64,000 nucleotides of DNA, from positions 186,001 to 250,000 of the forward strand of contig NZ_QLIS02000003.1 in assembly GCF_003574475.2 (NCBI RefSeq). Reading direction: 5' to 3'. Shown here in pieces: positions 1 through 12,190 of the stretch. The notes under the pieces were generated by a model. The model was not told where the DNA came from. It saw only the letters and a program-made list of their open reading frames with translations, and did no database searches. Origin of the DNA: Pseudofrancisella aestuarii. GTDB lineage: Bacteria > Pseudomonadota > Gammaproteobacteria > Francisellales > Francisellaceae. Position 1 is the stretch's first letter, and each line of letters begins with the position of its first letter. The position numbers were made by a program, and so were the translations under genes.

Positions 1-1041
1 AAGTTGCTCTTTATACATTTCACGAGCAGCATCAACAAGATCTGCACGGTTAGTATTTTTAAAGAAATCTAAAGTTACTTCATCTACTGGGAAGAAACCA
101 ATAGTTGCCCCATACTCAGGAGCCATGTTAGCAATAGTTGCTCTATCTGGTAATGATAGACTTTCTAATCCATCACCATAATATTCAACGAACTTACCAA
201 CAACACCATGCTTTCTTAATACTTCTGTAATTTTTAAAACTAAATCAGTTGCTGTAACACCAGTTCTTAATTTTCCAGTAAGTTTTACACCTACTACATC
301 TGGTAAAACCATATAATATGGTTGACCTAACATAACCGCCTCAGCTTCGATACCACCAACACCCCAGCCAACAACACCAACACCGTTGATCATTGTAGTA
401 TGAGAATCTGTACCCACTAAAGTATCAGGATAAATGATATCTTCACCATTTATGTTTTTAACTAAAGCACCTTTTGCTAAATACTCTAAGTTAATTTGGT
501 GAATAATCCCCATTCCTGGTGGAACAACAACAAAATCATCAAAAGCTGTTTGCGCCCATTTTAAAAGACTATATCTTTCGCCGTTTCTTTCAAACTCTTT
601 TGCTACGTTCTGAGCTAAAGCAGTTTTTGTTCCATAATAATCAACTTGAACAGAATGGTCTATAACCATAGCTGTATCTACTAGAGGGTTAATCTTATCA
701 GGATTGCCGCCAGCATCTTTAATCGCTTTTCTCATAGCTGCTAAATCTACTACAGCTGGAACGCCTGTGAAATCTTGCATAACTACTCTAGCAGGCATAT
801 GAGGAATTTCTGGTCTATCTTTAGATTTAGCATCCCAGTCTAAGACTTTATGCATATCTTCTTCTTTTACTTTATAACCATCAATATTTCTAAGTTGGTT
901 TTCAAGCAAAACTCTTATAGAGTAAGGAAGACGAGAAACATCTTTTCCTAACTCTGCATTAAGTTTCTTTAAACTATATAGAGAATACTTCTTACCCTTG
1001 TCCTCTATTTCTACTTTTGCGATATTCTTAATATCAGCCAT
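1..1041 (-). CDS. acnA: aconitate hydratase A, N-terminal part (cut by window edge)
   Basis: The gene runs off the left edge, so only the first 347 codons are present. It would interconvert citrate and isocitrate in the TCA cycle using a [4Fe-4S] cluster. The translation starts [12 protein letters not shown] and carries aconitase/IRP1-type blocks: [24 protein letters not shown]-type substrate contacts ([12 protein letters not shown]), [20 protein letters not shown] and an [10 protein letters not shown] segment. The cluster cysteines lie beyond the edge. The start is fixed by a perfect GGAGGA ribosome-binding site at 1048-1053. The N-terminal form is AcnA, not AcnB. Confidence 0.95.
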   Translation of the reverse strand, partial: MADIKNIAKVEIEDKGKKYSLYSLKKLNAELGKDVSRLPYSIRVLLENQLRNIDGYKVKEEDMHKVLDWDAKSKDRPEIPHMPARVVMQDFTGVPAVVDLAAMRKAIKDAGGNPDKINPLVDTAMVIDHSVQVDYYGTKTALAQNVAKEFERNGERYSLLKWAQTAFDDFVVVPPGMGIIHQINLEYLAKGALVKNINGEDIIYPDTLVGTDSHTTMINGVGVVGWGVGGIEAEAVMLGQPYYMVLPDVVGVKLTGKLRTGVTATDLVLKITEVLRKHGVVGKFVEYYGDGLESLSLPDRATIANMAPEYGATIGFFPVDEVTLDFFKNTNRADLVDAAREMYKEQL

Positions 1042-1142
1042 GCACTATCCTCCGTAGATGAGTAAATTTAAAAAAATACACCTGTAATATTTTAACCTGT
1101 TTATATGGTTTTGTATAGAATAAAGAGTTTTAGTTAATAGCA

Positions 1143-2018
1143 CTATTTTTGGAAAAGAGATATATCTAGCTTTCCTTTTTTAAATGGTGGACACCATAGA
1201 TAACTAGTGTTCAAAATTTTTGAGAATTTAAATACCCCATCTATTACTCCATCACCATCTCCAAGCATTCGACCCATTTGTAAATTAAATGATCTAAATG
1301 AAGAGGTAAAACATGAGAACATAAATCCTCCAATTAAATTATCATCAGACCAAGGCATCGATTTTCTTAATAAATTAGCTTCTGGTGAAAAATTCTCTTT
1401 TGCCGATCTACTTATATGAGCATAATCTTTCAAATTTGATAACTGATGAGAATCATCCAAACTTCTTCCTATACAACCCTCTTTCTCTGACTGACTAGCA
1501 TTCATAAGCCAATTAAAATCATGTTGCCACTGCTGCAAAACCCAAAAGCTTGAACCTTCTAACAAACCCTCATTAATTATTGCCACAGGAACAACCTCAT
1601 CACCTTTGGGGTTCTCTATCCCATCTTCAAAACCGGATAAATCAAACTTATGATGATATGAATAAGCTGAAATAGCTTTTTTAAAATCAAAAAACTCTAA
1701 TAATGCTTTTCTTATATTGAAAGCATGATGAAATATAACTCCCTTATCTTCCTCTTTTATCCATAAAACAAGATCATATCCACTGTCATCTTGCATCAAA
1801 TTCGAGTTAAATCTTTGTTTTTTATATAAATCCACCTTCGGAAAATGCTTTATTAGATTATTTCCAAAACCTACAATAACTGTTTTCCCATCGACAAACT
1901 TTTGTAAAACTTTCAGTCCAAACTCTAAATGTTCCTCACTAGCTATATCAAACATCATATACATAGCTGAAGATGTATTAGGCTCAACTATTCCTAATTG
2001 ATACTTTATTATTTCCAT
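1143..2018 (-). CDS. DyP-type (YfeX-like) haem peroxidase
   Basis: A 291-residue cytosolic protein of the dye-decolourising peroxidase family, which uses haem and peroxide to oxidise organic substrates. The family GxxDG motif is GFEDGIENP (residues 129-137), holding the distal Asp. The proximal haem ligand is probably His201 in YAHISRS, followed by a LLRKSMPW block that matches the distal Arg-containing segment. There is no Tat or Sec signal and no encapsulin gene or cargo tail nearby. An AAGG ribosome-binding site lies 7-8 bases before the ATG. It stands alone between acnA and gtrA; the physiological substrate is unknown. Confidence 0.82.
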   Translation of the reverse strand: MEIIKYQLGIVEPNTSSAMYMMFDIASEEHLEFGLKVLQKFVDGKTVIVGFGNNLIKHFPKVDLYKKQRFNSNLMQDDSGYDLVLWIKEEDKGVIFHHAFNIRKALLEFFDFKKAISAYSYHHKFDLSGFEDGIENPKGDEVVPVAIINEGLLEGSSFWVLQQWQHDFNWLMNASQSEKEGCIGRSLDDSHQLSNLKDYAHISRSAKENFSPEANLLRKSMPWSDDNLIGGFMFSCFTSSFRSFNLQMGRMLGDGDGVIDGVFKFSKILNTSYLWCPPFKKGKLDISLFQK

Positions 2019-2086
2019 CTTAAAACCTTAGATAATTAATCACTTATAGTTATAATATAAGCAACCAAATTTAAACTCCACAATAA

Positions 2087-2461
2087 ATGATAAGAAAGCA
2101 ACTTTCATATTTCTTAATAATAGGCATTCTCGCCTCCATATTAAACTTCATAATAGTCTTCATTTTAGTACATCTAAATATAGCAAAACCCCTTGTAGCA
2201 AACTTTTTTGCTTTTCTTATTGCTTTTAATGTGAGCTATTTTGGTCATAGATACTTAACTTTTTCTGGAACCACTAAATCCCATAAAAAAGCTGGATCTC
2301 AATTTTTCATAAATGCGCTTATAGGACTTGCTTTAAATGAGGGGATTTACTTCATACTTCTTCACTTTAATATTCAATATTTAGTAGCTCTATTTATTAC
2401 CATGGTTTTAGTAGCTCTATATACATTTATAATTAGTAAGTTATTTATCTTCACATCATAG
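2087..2461 (+). CDS. GtrA-like small membrane protein
   Basis: A 124-residue protein with four predicted membrane helices, arranged as two hydrophobic pairs around a short basic loop (GHRYLTFSGTTKSHKKAG). The N[VI]SYFGHRYLTF block is typical of the GtrA/DPMS-associated family, whose members are thought to help move polyprenyl-linked sugars across the inner membrane. No glycosyltransferase partner is next to it, so its substrate cannot be inferred. No clear Shine-Dalgarno sequence precedes the ATG. It is transcribed in the same direction as hemW, 60 bases upstream of it. Confidence 0.75.
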   Translation: MIRKQLSYFLIIGILASILNFIIVFILVHLNIAKPLVANFFAFLIAFNVSYFGHRYLTFSGTTKSHKKAGSQFFINALIGLALNEGIYFILLHFNIQYLVALFITMVLVALYTFIISKLFIFTS

Positions 2462-2521
2462 CTCTTTTATCTTTATCATATTAAAATACAACCCTATAAA
2501 GCCTATCTATAGACTATTAAC

Positions 2522-3664
2522 ATGTTTGAAATCGATAAATATATAAGCATTTACATCCATTTCCCTTGGTGTGTTAAAAAGTGTCCTTATTGCGACTTTA
2601 ATTCGCATGCAATAAAGGATGATTTATATTTATCTGATACATATTACAAAAAACTTATAGAGGATTTTGATCAACATTTAGAAGATATTCAGGGCAGAGA
2701 AATTATAAGCATATTTATCGGCGGAGGTACTCCATCCTTATTCAAAGCTGAATATTTAGGCAAAGTATTAGAACATATAAAAACAAAAGTCAAACTTGCT
2801 AGCGACTGTGAAATAACTCTTGAGGTCAATCCAGGAACAGTTGAAAGAGGGTCTATAGACAGTTATTCAAAAATAGGAATAAATAGAATCTCTCTTGGAG
2901 TACAAAGTTTTCAAGATGATAAACTAAAAACTCTCGGACGAATTCATAATAGTCAAAATGTGTACACAACCATAGAGGAAATACATAAATCAGATATAAA
3001 TAATTTTAATATAGATATAATGCATGGTCTTCCTCAACAAAACTTAGCTGATGGATTATTTGATCTTTCTGAAGCAATAAAGATGCTCCCCTCTCATCTA
3101 TCTTGGTATCAGCTAACTATCGAACCAAATACTATGTTTGCCGCTCATACACCATCTCTTCCAAATGAAGAAATCCTTGAAAAGATAGAAATCCAAGGCA
3201 AAGAGCTTCTTAACTCAAATGGATTTAAACAGTATGAAATTTCAGCATATGCTAAAGACAATAAGAACTCTGTACATAATACAAACTACTGGATGTTTGG
3301 AGACTATATAGGTATCGGAGCAGGAGCTCATAGCAAAGTAACAAATCTACACAAACATACAGTTAAAAGAGTATGGAAACATAAGCATCCTAAGATTTAT
3401 ACTCAAACTACAAACTTTATAAAAGGATCAAACATACTCACAAAAGAAGATCTCATTTATGAATTTATGTTGAACTCTCTCAGGCTAAAAAATGGCTTTA
3501 ATTTAGATAAATTTACAGAAACCACTTTTCTAAATATAGAAGATATTAATTCTAGAATTGCTCAAGGAATTAAAAAAGGCATACTATCAAGCGAAAACAA
3601 TGTATTAAAACCCACAGACAAAGGTTATATATTTCTAAATGATTGTATAAATATTTTCATATAA
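2522..3664 (+). CDS. hemW: radical SAM haem chaperone HemW
   Basis: A 380-residue radical SAM protein with the 4Fe-4S motif CVKKCPYCDFNSH (CxxxCxxC) near the N terminus, GGGTPSLF for SAM binding, and the HNxxYW motif (HNTNYW) that marks HemW. HemW proteins bind haem and pass it to respiratory enzymes. They were long annotated as oxygen-independent coproporphyrinogen oxidase, but the fourth cysteine of true HemN (CxxxCxxCxC) is absent here. The gene converges on tRNA-Glu with about 12 bases between. hemE is elsewhere in the window, with no operon link. Confidence 0.92.
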   Translation: MFEIDKYISIYIHFPWCVKKCPYCDFNSHAIKDDLYLSDTYYKKLIEDFDQHLEDIQGREIISIFIGGGTPSLFKAEYLGKVLEHIKTKVKLASDCEITLEVNPGTVERGSIDSYSKIGINRISLGVQSFQDDKLKTLGRIHNSQNVYTTIEEIHKSDINNFNIDIMHGLPQQNLADGLFDLSEAIKMLPSHLSWYQLTIEPNTMFAAHTPSLPNEEILEKIEIQGKELLNSNGFKQYEISAYAKDNKNSVHNTNYWMFGDYIGIGAGAHSKVTNLHKHTVKRVWKHKHPKIYTQTTNFIKGSNILTKEDLIYEFMLNSLRLKNGFNLDKFTETTFLNIEDINSRIAQGIKKGILSSENNVLKPTDKGYIFLNDCINIFI

Positions 3665-3676
3665 AGTTTGATTTTT

Positions 3677-3752
<76 letters not shown>

Positions 3753-3786
3753 ATAAGACTTTTCATCAATCAAATGATGTGAAATT

Positions 3787-3814
3787 ATTATATATTTATT
3801 TCAAATCCTGTCAA
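3787..3814 (-). promoter_or_regulatory. sigma-70 promoter of tRNA-Glu
   Basis: On the minus strand a consensus -35 TTGACA (3809-3814) and a consensus -10 TATAAT (3787-3792) are separated by 16 bases. Transcription should start near 3780, about 28 bases before the mature tRNA 5' end. The match is exact in both hexamers, which fits a strong stable-RNA promoter placed in the gap after gltX. Confidence 0.8.
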
Positions 3815-3829
3815 TATTTTTTTAAGGAT

Positions 3830-5233
3830 TTAGCAGAACTTGGATATAGCTGCTTGTATTCTTGAAATAACTCTTTGTTTCCCCAAAAGCTTTAAAGTTA
3901 TTCCAATATCTGGCGACTGCCCAGAACCTGTAACAGCGATTCTAATTGGCATACCAACTTTGCCCATTCCACATTCACACTCTTCTGCTGTTGCACTTAC
4001 AACTGAATGAAGTACAGCTTCATCTTTCCAGTCAGCATCATTTAAGTTTTCAAACTTACTTAAAGCAACTTTCAAGATATCGCCAGTTGTAGCTTTATAA
4101 TGTTTCTTTATAGCTGCATCATCATAAATCAATTCATCTGAATAGAAATAACTAGATTTCTCAGCTAACTCTTTTAAAGTCTCAACTTTTTCAGCCATTG
4201 CTGGTACAAGTTCAGATAAAGCCGGTCCATCATTCGTATTTAAACCAGCTTTTTCAAAATGATATTCAACCTCATCTTTTATATCTTCAAAAGGAGATGT
4301 TTTTATATAGTGCTTATTTATCCAGCCCAGTTTCTCAAAATCAAATCTAGATGGTGATGCACTAATATGCTCTAAATTAAATTTCTCTATCATTTCCTCT
4401 ATAGAAAAGATTTCCTGATCCCCAGATGACCAGCCAAGTCTAACAAGATAGTTCAAAATTGCTTGTGGCAAATACCCATCTTCACGGTATTGCATAACAT
4501 TTACAGCACCATGTCTTTTAGAGAGCTTAGCTCCATCTGGCCCCAAAATCATTGGAACATGTGCAAAAACTGGCACCTTCACACCAAATGATTCATAAAT
4601 ATTTATTTGTTTAGGAGTATTATTTATATGATCATCACCACGAATAACATGAGTTATAGCCATATCTATATCATCAACAACTACACAAAAATTATATGTT
4701 GGCGATCCGTCAGATCTTTGAATAATCATATCATCTAATTCTTCATTAGCTATCGATATCCTACCCTTTACAGCATCATCCCAACTAACAACACCACCCA
4801 ATGGATTTTTAAATCTCACGACATATTTGTCACCATCTTTAGGAATATAATTAGACTCTCTACATTTTCCATCATAACCAATTTTTAAATGATTCTTTTG
4901 TTGAGACTCTCTTAGCTCATCTAACCTTTCTTTTGAGCAATTACAATAATAAGCTTTCCCATCAGCAACAAGTTGCTCAACCTTTTCGTGGTATCTATCA
5001 AATCTTTTTGTCTGATAATAAATCTCGCCATCATTTTCTAGCTTAAGCCATTTCATACCATCTAAAATAGCATCTACCGCTTCTTGCGTAGATCTTTCTA
5101 AATCTGTATCTTCTATTCTTAATACAAATTTACCACTATGTCTTTTTGCATAAAGCCAACTAAATAATGCTGTTCTTACACCACCTACATGTAAAAAACC
5201 TGTAGGACTTGGAGCAAATCTTGTTACCACCAT
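3830..5233 (-). CDS. gltX: glutamyl-tRNA synthetase
   Basis: A 467-residue class I aminoacyl-tRNA synthetase that charges tRNA-Glu. The HIGH-type motif is [12 protein letters not shown] at the N terminus and the KMSKS-type motif is AKLSKRHG near residue 245. Cysteines at CNC and near GKCR could form the zinc site seen in some family members. The length is normal for bacterial GltX. An AAAGGAAAG ribosome-binding site precedes the ATG. A 7-bp inverted repeat (AAATCCT/AGGATTT) lies just after the stop codon but has no T-run and overlaps the tRNA promoter. Confidence 0.97.
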   Translation of the reverse strand: MVVTRFAPSPTGFLHVGGVRTALFSWLYAKRHSGKFVLRIEDTDLERSTQEAVDAILDGMKWLKLENDGEIYYQTKRFDRYHEKVEQLVADGKAYYCNCSKERLDELRESQQKNHLKIGYDGKCRESNYIPKDGDKYVVRFKNPLGGVVSWDDAVKGRISIANEELDDMIIQRSDGSPTYNFCVVVDDIDMAITHVIRGDDHINNTPKQINIYESFGVKVPVFAHVPMILGPDGAKLSKRHGAVNVMQYREDGYLPQAILNYLVRLGWSSGDQEIFSIEEMIEKFNLEHISASPSRFDFEKLGWINKHYIKTSPFEDIKDEVEYHFEKAGLNTNDGPALSELVPAMAEKVETLKELAEKSSYFYSDELIYDDAAIKKHYKATTGDILKVALSKFENLNDADWKDEAVLHSVVSATAEECECGMGKVGMPIRIAVTGSGQSPDIGITLKLLGKQRVISRIQAAISKFC

Positions 5234-5528
5234 GTTTTACTTTCCTTTTTAATAGAATTTATAATTTCCAACTTAAATATAAATAGCAAAGTTATTTATA
5301 TTACTAATTAAATTCTCAATTTTAACACAATAACTATATTTAATATTAGAAAAAGCCTTATGTTTTAAAATACTGTGATAAAAAAGGTGGCTTATGAAAT
5401 TGAACAAAAAATTATCTTAATTGTGACAGCCTAAATAAAATGGAAAGGGGTTAATCAACTCCCTACAATCCTTTCTAATCCTTTCTTTTTATTTCAAATA
5501 TATATCACAACTCAATATCTACGTAAAT
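5234..5528. other. 295-base intergenic region between gltX and the permease gene
   Basis: No full gene is visible. The region is very AT-rich. On the plus strand it holds a ribosome-binding site and an 8-codon ORF (5394-5420), then a hairpin near 5448-5463 (GGGGTT/AACTCC around AATC), and a direct tandem repeat of AATCCTTTCT (5467-5486) running into a T-rich stretch. This could be a decayed gene start, a small RNA or the untranslated region of gltX. I cannot choose among these. Confidence 0.5.
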
Positions 5529-6788
5529 TTATAAAACAGTTAAACCAAAGAAGTAACCCACAATAATGGTTAACCCCATAACTGTCAAAAAAGCGTTCAA
5601 CACAGTGTATCTATAATTTTTATATTTTGTATTTTTATATATAATTATTACCGGCAACAAATATAATAAGAACGCCACAGCTGGAGCAACTAACAAACCG
5701 ATAATATCTAGTATACTAAAATTACATATTACACTTATCCACAAAGTGAGAAATATAAGAAATGTTGCTAATCGATTTATTAATCTACCAGAAATTCTCA
5801 GGTTTAAAAATTTATTCAAAAAAGTATTAAGTAAACAATGTAATCCTTCTTTTGAACCTATATAGCATCCAACAAATGAACTAACTATAGCAGTTAAAAC
5901 TATCATAGGCCCTAAAAAATCAAGAATCTGACTATCATGATACTTACCTAAAATAGTTACTATAGATAAATTATTAGCCGCCCCATTAATAATATCTTGC
6001 TCAGGAACACTCAAAAGACAAGATGTTACAAATATCAACACAAAAATAAATAATGATAGACTGCTTATTTTCATTATCTGATTAACTTTATCTTCATTAT
6101 TAGGGTAATTAAGTCCTACTCTATCCCTATAAAATATTACCAAGCTAGATATCACGGGAGAATGATTTAATGCTAAAACTAAAATAGGTAGCACCATTAA
6201 TATTCCTCTCAAATAAGAACGAAAATCAAAATCTCCAAAATCTAAGTAACTAATATTCCAATAAGGAATCATATATATGGAAAGGAATATCACAAGCAAT
6301 ATTAAAACTATCACTATAAGTTGCATAACTCTCAATATTATTTTTATACCAAATGAAACTAACATAAATATGAAAAATAAAAGCAAAAAGCTAAACCATA
6401 TGTGATTTGATAGATTTACATTAGTGATTCCTTTTTCATAAAGAAAATTAGAAATTTCATTATTTAAGCCAATAGCATATAAAGGCATATTTAAATATAT
6501 TGCTAAAAAATATAATAAAACACATATTGTCCCGAGAATATACCCTAAAGTGTCTGAGAAAGTATCTGTAATATCTTCATGGTTTTTGCTCTTCAGAACT
6601 ATCCTAGACATATTTCTATGAGATAAATATGTTAAAGGAAGTGCAAAAATCATAACTGTAATAATTGCCCAAATACCACTTTTACCAGCTTGTATTGGTA
6701 AATATAACAGCCCTGCTCCTATTGCTGTTCCAAATAATGTAAAAACCCATTGAATGTCTACTTTAGTTATTTTCTTTAGATCATCCAA
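5529..6788 (-). CDS. serine/threonine-type amino-acid permease (HAAAP family)
   Basis: A 419-residue inner-membrane transporter with about 11 hydrophobic helices. The first helix block LFGTAIGAGLLYLPIQAGKS closely matches the SdaC/TdcC type of hydroxy- and aromatic amino-acid permeases. Its start lies 3 bases after the tdh stop codon on the same strand, so it is the last gene of a kbl-tdh-permease operon. That context favours threonine or serine as substrate, imported for catabolism by Tdh and Kbl. The substrate is inferred, not shown by a specific motif. Confidence 0.8.
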   Translation of the reverse strand: MDDLKKITKVDIQWVFTLFGTAIGAGLLYLPIQAGKSGIWAIITVMIFALPLTYLSHRNMSRIVLKSKNHEDITDTFSDTLGYILGTICVLLYFLAIYLNMPLYAIGLNNEISNFLYEKGITNVNLSNHIWFSFLLLFFIFMLVSFGIKIILRVMQLIVIVLILLVIFLSIYMIPYWNISYLDFGDFDFRSYLRGILMVLPILVLALNHSPVISSLVIFYRDRVGLNYPNNEDKVNQIMKISSLSLFIFVLIFVTSCLLSVPEQDIINGAANNLSIVTILGKYHDSQILDFLGPMIVLTAIVSSFVGCYIGSKEGLHCLLNTFLNKFLNLRISGRLINRLATFLIFLTLWISVICNFSILDIIGLLVAPAVAFLLYLLPVIIIYKNTKYKNYRYTVLNAFLTVMGLTIIVGYFFGLTVL

Positions 6789-6791
6789 ACC

Positions 6792-7865
6792 TTAGTTTCC
6801 CCAATCCAAAATTACTTTACCACATTTGCCTTCTTTCATAATTTCAAAAGCCTTTTTATAATCATCAACATGAAATCTATGTGTGATAACAGGATTTAAA
6901 TCTAATCCAGCCTGAATCATGCTAGCCATGAGATACCACGTTTCAAACATTTCTCTTCCATATATCCCTTTCAATGTTAATCCTTTAAATATTATAGGCC
7001 CCCAATCAAGAGTTATATCTGTACCAGAAATGCCTAGCAAAGACATTTTGCCACCATTATTCATAGCATCAATCATCATTGTAATAGCAGAATTAAATCC
7101 AGACATCTCCAGTCCAATATCAAAACCCTCTGTCATTCCTATTTCTTTCATCACAACTCTCACTTGCTCTGACAATAACTCTTTAGTCTTATAATCAGAA
7201 ACATTCAAAGCAAAAGTCGCACCAAAATCTTTAGCCTTTTGTAACCTATATTCATTAACGTCTGTGATCACTATTCTCCTAGCTCCGCAGAATCTAGCTA
7301 TCTTTACAGCCATTAACCCTATAGGACCAGCACCTGTTATTAATACATCTTCACCTGCCAAACTAAAAGACAAAGCCGTGTGCACAGCATTTCCTAAAGG
7401 ATCAAAAATACTTGCTATATCATCGCTTATCATATCAGGCACTTTAAATATATTAACGGCAGGAATCGTTAAATATTCTGCAAAAGCACCTTGTCTATTA
7501 ACCCCAACACCTATAGTTTCTCGACAAAGATGTCTTTTACCCGCTCTACAGTTTCTACAGTGTCCACAAGCAATATGTCCCTCTCCTGAAACTCTATCTC
7601 CTATTTTTAAGCCTGAAACACCCTCGCCCAAACCTACTACTTCCCCAACAAATTCATGGCCAACGATCATTGGAACAGGAATTGTTGCTTGTGACCATTT
7701 ATCCCAGTTATATATATGTAAGTCGGTACCGCAAATTGCTGTCTTTTTTACTTTAATCAAAACATCATTAAGTCCAAAAGTTGGAATAGGTGCATCATCA
7801 ACCATCCAAATTCCAGGCTCTTTTTTTAATTTAGATAATGCTTTCATAGTTTGTTTTACACTCAT
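6792..7865 (-). CDS. tdh: L-threonine 3-dehydrogenase
   Basis: A zinc-dependent medium-chain dehydrogenase oxidising L-threonine to 2-amino-3-ketobutyrate with NAD+. Visible are [11 protein letters not shown] with the catalytic zinc Cys, [10 protein letters not shown], the structural zinc cysteines [15 protein letters not shown] and the Rossmann segment [13 protein letters not shown]. The E. coli-like start would be MKALSKL at 7847, but the ribosome-binding site AAGGAA lies correctly before the ATG at 7865, which adds six residues (MSVKQT). I therefore keep the longer form. It follows kbl by 17 bases. Confidence 0.95.
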   Translation of the reverse strand: MSVKQTMKALSKLKKEPGIWMVDDAPIPTFGLNDVLIKVKKTAICGTDLHIYNWDKWSQATIPVPMIVGHEFVGEVVGLGEGVSGLKIGDRVSGEGHIACGHCRNCRAGKRHLCRETIGVGVNRQGAFAEYLTIPAVNIFKVPDMISDDIASIFDPLGNAVHTALSFSLAGEDVLITGAGPIGLMAVKIARFCGARRIVITDVNEYRLQKAKDFGATFALNVSDYKTKELLSEQVRVVMKEIGMTEGFDIGLEMSGFNSAITMMIDAMNNGGKMSLLGISGTDITLDWGPIIFKGLTLKGIYGREMFETWYLMASMIQAGLDLNPVITHRFHVDDYKKAFEIMKEGKCGKVILDWGN

Positions 7866-7882
7866 ATAAGCTTCCTTAACAA

Positions 7883-9076
7883 CTAAATTATTCCCAACTC
7901 TTTTGCTGCTTTTGTAAAGCCTGAAACAGCTTTATCTATTTGCTCAAAAGTATGTGCTGCAGACATTTGTGTTCTAATTCTTGCTTTTCCTTTAGGAACA
8001 ACAGGATATGAGAAAGCAATAACATAAATACCATAATCTAAAAGTTTTTCTGCAAATCCAGCTGCCTTTTTTTCATCATATATCATTACAGGTATAATAG
8101 GATGTTCACCCGGAATCAAATCAAAACCAGCATCAGCCATCTTCTCTCTAAACCTATCTTTATTTGCTTCAAGCTGAACTCTTAGCTTATTAGAACTTTT
8201 AACTATATCTAAGGCTTTTAAGGATGTTTTAGCAATAATCGGCGCTAGGGAGTTAGAAAATAGATAAGGTCTTGAAAGATTCTTTAATAAATCAACAACC
8301 TCTTTTTTAGCACAAATATAACCACCTGAAGCTCCACCTAAACCTTTTCCTAAAGTTCCAGTTAAAATATCTACTCGTCCCATTACATTACAATGCTCAA
8401 TGGTACCTTTACCATTTTTACCAACAAACCCAGAAGCATGAGAATCATCAACCATTACAATAGCATTATATTTATCTGCCAAGTCACAAACTGCTTCTAA
8501 GTTGGCAATAATTCCATCCATTGAGAAAACACCATCTGTAGCAATCATTTTAAAGCGCACTCCAGCCTTATCTGCTTCTTTTAATTTTTCCTCTAAGTCT
8601 TGCATATCATTATTGTCATACCTAAAACGCATAGCTTTACACAATCTAACTCCATCGATAATACTAGCATGGTTCAATGAGTCGCTTATAATAGCATCCT
8701 CTTTAGTTAATAAAGTCTCAAATAACCCTGCATTAGCATCAAAACAAGATGGATATAAAATAGTATCTTCAAACCCAAAAAAATCACTTAGCTCTTTTTC
8801 TAGCTCTTTATGGACACTATTAGTCCCACAAATAAATCTTACTGAAGCCATCCCATAACCATATTCTTCGATATGGTTCTTTGTATATTTCACAATATCT
8901 TTATTATTAGCAAAGCCCAAATAATTATTAGCACAGAAATTTATTAATTCGCTTCCATCTTCTAGCTTAATTACAGGATCTTGGGGAGTTGCAATAATCC
9001 TTTCACTTTTATATGTTCCAGCATCTTTAATCTCGATTATTCTAGTATTTACATTTTTATAAAATTCTCTATTCAT
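7883..9076 (-). CDS. kbl: glycine C-acetyltransferase (2-amino-3-ketobutyrate CoA ligase)
   Basis: A 397-residue PLP enzyme of the alpha-oxoamine synthase family that cleaves the Tdh product with CoA to glycine and acetyl-CoA. The PLP lysine lies in [14 protein letters not shown], and [12 protein letters not shown] carries the cofactor-binding Asp and His. The first gene of the kbl-tdh-permease operon; the kbl-tdh order is the same as in E. coli. An AGAGAGG-like ribosome-binding site lies before the ATG. No threonine- or leucine-responsive control element could be recognised upstream. Confidence 0.95.
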   Translation of the reverse strand: MNREFYKNVNTRIIEIKDAGTYKSERIIATPQDPVIKLEDGSELINFCANNYLGFANNKDIVKYTKNHIEEYGYGMASVRFICGTNSVHKELEKELSDFFGFEDTILYPSCFDANAGLFETLLTKEDAIISDSLNHASIIDGVRLCKAMRFRYDNNDMQDLEEKLKEADKAGVRFKMIATDGVFSMDGIIANLEAVCDLADKYNAIVMVDDSHASGFVGKNGKGTIEHCNVMGRVDILTGTLGKGLGGASGGYICAKKEVVDLLKNLSRPYLFSNSLAPIIAKTSLKALDIVKSSNKLRVQLEANKDRFREKMADAGFDLIPGEHPIIPVMIYDEKKAAGFAEKLLDYGIYVIAFSYPVVPKGKARIRTQMSAAHTFEQIDKAVSGFTKAAKELGII

Positions 9077-9447
9077 AATCTATGACCTCTCTAGGTTATT
9101 AGTATTTTTATTATTAAACTAAGCTTATGAGTTCTGGCAAAGACTTACCAAAAATGATATTTATATTTAAACTATAATTTTTTTTTCTGCCGGATACAAG
9201 CAATAGAAATACTCTCTTTGATATACTAGATTAAAGAAACTTTATTAAAAATAAGTTAAAAACGTAACCTTATTAGATACTAGAAAGATCTTTGCTTAAA
9301 TTATAGAAAAATCTATTATTAGCCTTATTGAACAGCCTAATTTGTTAGTTCTAATATCTTCTATTTATTTTTACTTATTTTTCTAATATTAAAATATTAC
9401 ATAGAATATGAGCTACCATTTAAGATGGTAGCGTTCAAGAAAAAATA
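9077..9447. other. 371-base intergenic region between kbl and atpC
   Basis: It should hold the kbl promoter on the minus strand and the end of the atp transcript. Beyond the hairpin at 9412-9432 I see only AT-rich sequence. The longest ATG-started frames are under 20 codons and have no ribosome-binding site. No clear pair of promoter hexamers stands out, and no tRNA or known riboswitch fold was recognised. Confidence 0.5.
9412..9432 (-). terminator. terminator-like hairpin after atpC
   Basis: A perfect 8-bp stem (GCTACCAT/ATGGTAGC) closes a 5-base loop 15 bases after the atpC stop codon. The following minus-strand sequence TCATATTC is T-rich but is not a clean T-run, so the element may terminate weakly or only protect the 3' end of the atp message. 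Confidence 0.55.
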
Positions 9448-9888
9448 TTATTCAGGATCTTTTGAGTAATAAATACCTTTTGATGAGTTTAAGGCTTTTA
9501 ATCTAGCATCTGCCTCTTGAAGTCTTTTCTTAGCATCTTCAACGCTTAGCTTAGAAGAGTCGGGATGTTTAAGAGCTTCTTCAGCCCTTGCTTTAGCTTT
9601 TTCAGCTTCAGCATGATTAAGATTTTCAGCTCTTTCCATCTCATCAACCATTATAGTAACTCTAGAAGGAGTAACTTCTAATACTCCCCCAGAAACATAA
9701 AGAACTTCTACATCATTATCTTTCTTAATAGTTACTACACCTGCTGGCATAGTAGATAGTAGCTCAGTATGTCCATAAGCTATACCCATCTCACCTGCAC
9801 TACCTCTTAAGCTAACAATATCAGCTTCTCCAGTAAATACAGAACCGCTAGGGCTAACTACATCAACTTTTATATAGTTTTTAGACAT
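9448..9888 (-). CDS. atpC: ATP synthase F1 epsilon subunit
   Basis: A 146-residue subunit of the F1 central stalk. The N-terminal beta-sandwich holds the family blocks [20 protein letters not shown] and [16 protein letters not shown], and the C-terminal helical hairpin is rich in Ala, Glu and Lys ([16 protein letters not shown]) and can act as the inhibitory arm. Last gene of the atp operon, 9 bases after atpD. Confidence 0.96.
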   Translation of the reverse strand: MSKNYIKVDVVSPSGSVFTGEADIVSLRGSAGEMGIAYGHTELLSTMPAGVVTIKKDNDVEVLYVSGGVLEVTPSRVTIMVDEMERAENLNHAEAEKAKARAEEALKHPDSSKLSVEDAKKRLQEADARLKALNSSKGIYYSKDPE

Positions 9889-9897
9889 AATTTTTTC

Positions 9898-12181
<2,284 letters not shown>

Positions 12182-12190
12182 TCTTCACTC

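Noticed and set aside
1207-1419. Plus-strand open frame opposite the DyP gene, and many similar frames opposite infB, gltX, tdh and ilvD
   Set aside because: They mirror codons of conserved genes on the other strand, are rich in Ser/Ile/Thr from reversed Lys/Asp/Gly codons, and have no recognisable motif.
2522-3664. Oxygen-independent coproporphyrinogen III oxidase HemN
   Set aside because: The fourth cysteine of HemN is missing, the protein is short (380 residues), and the HNxxYW motif marks HemW.
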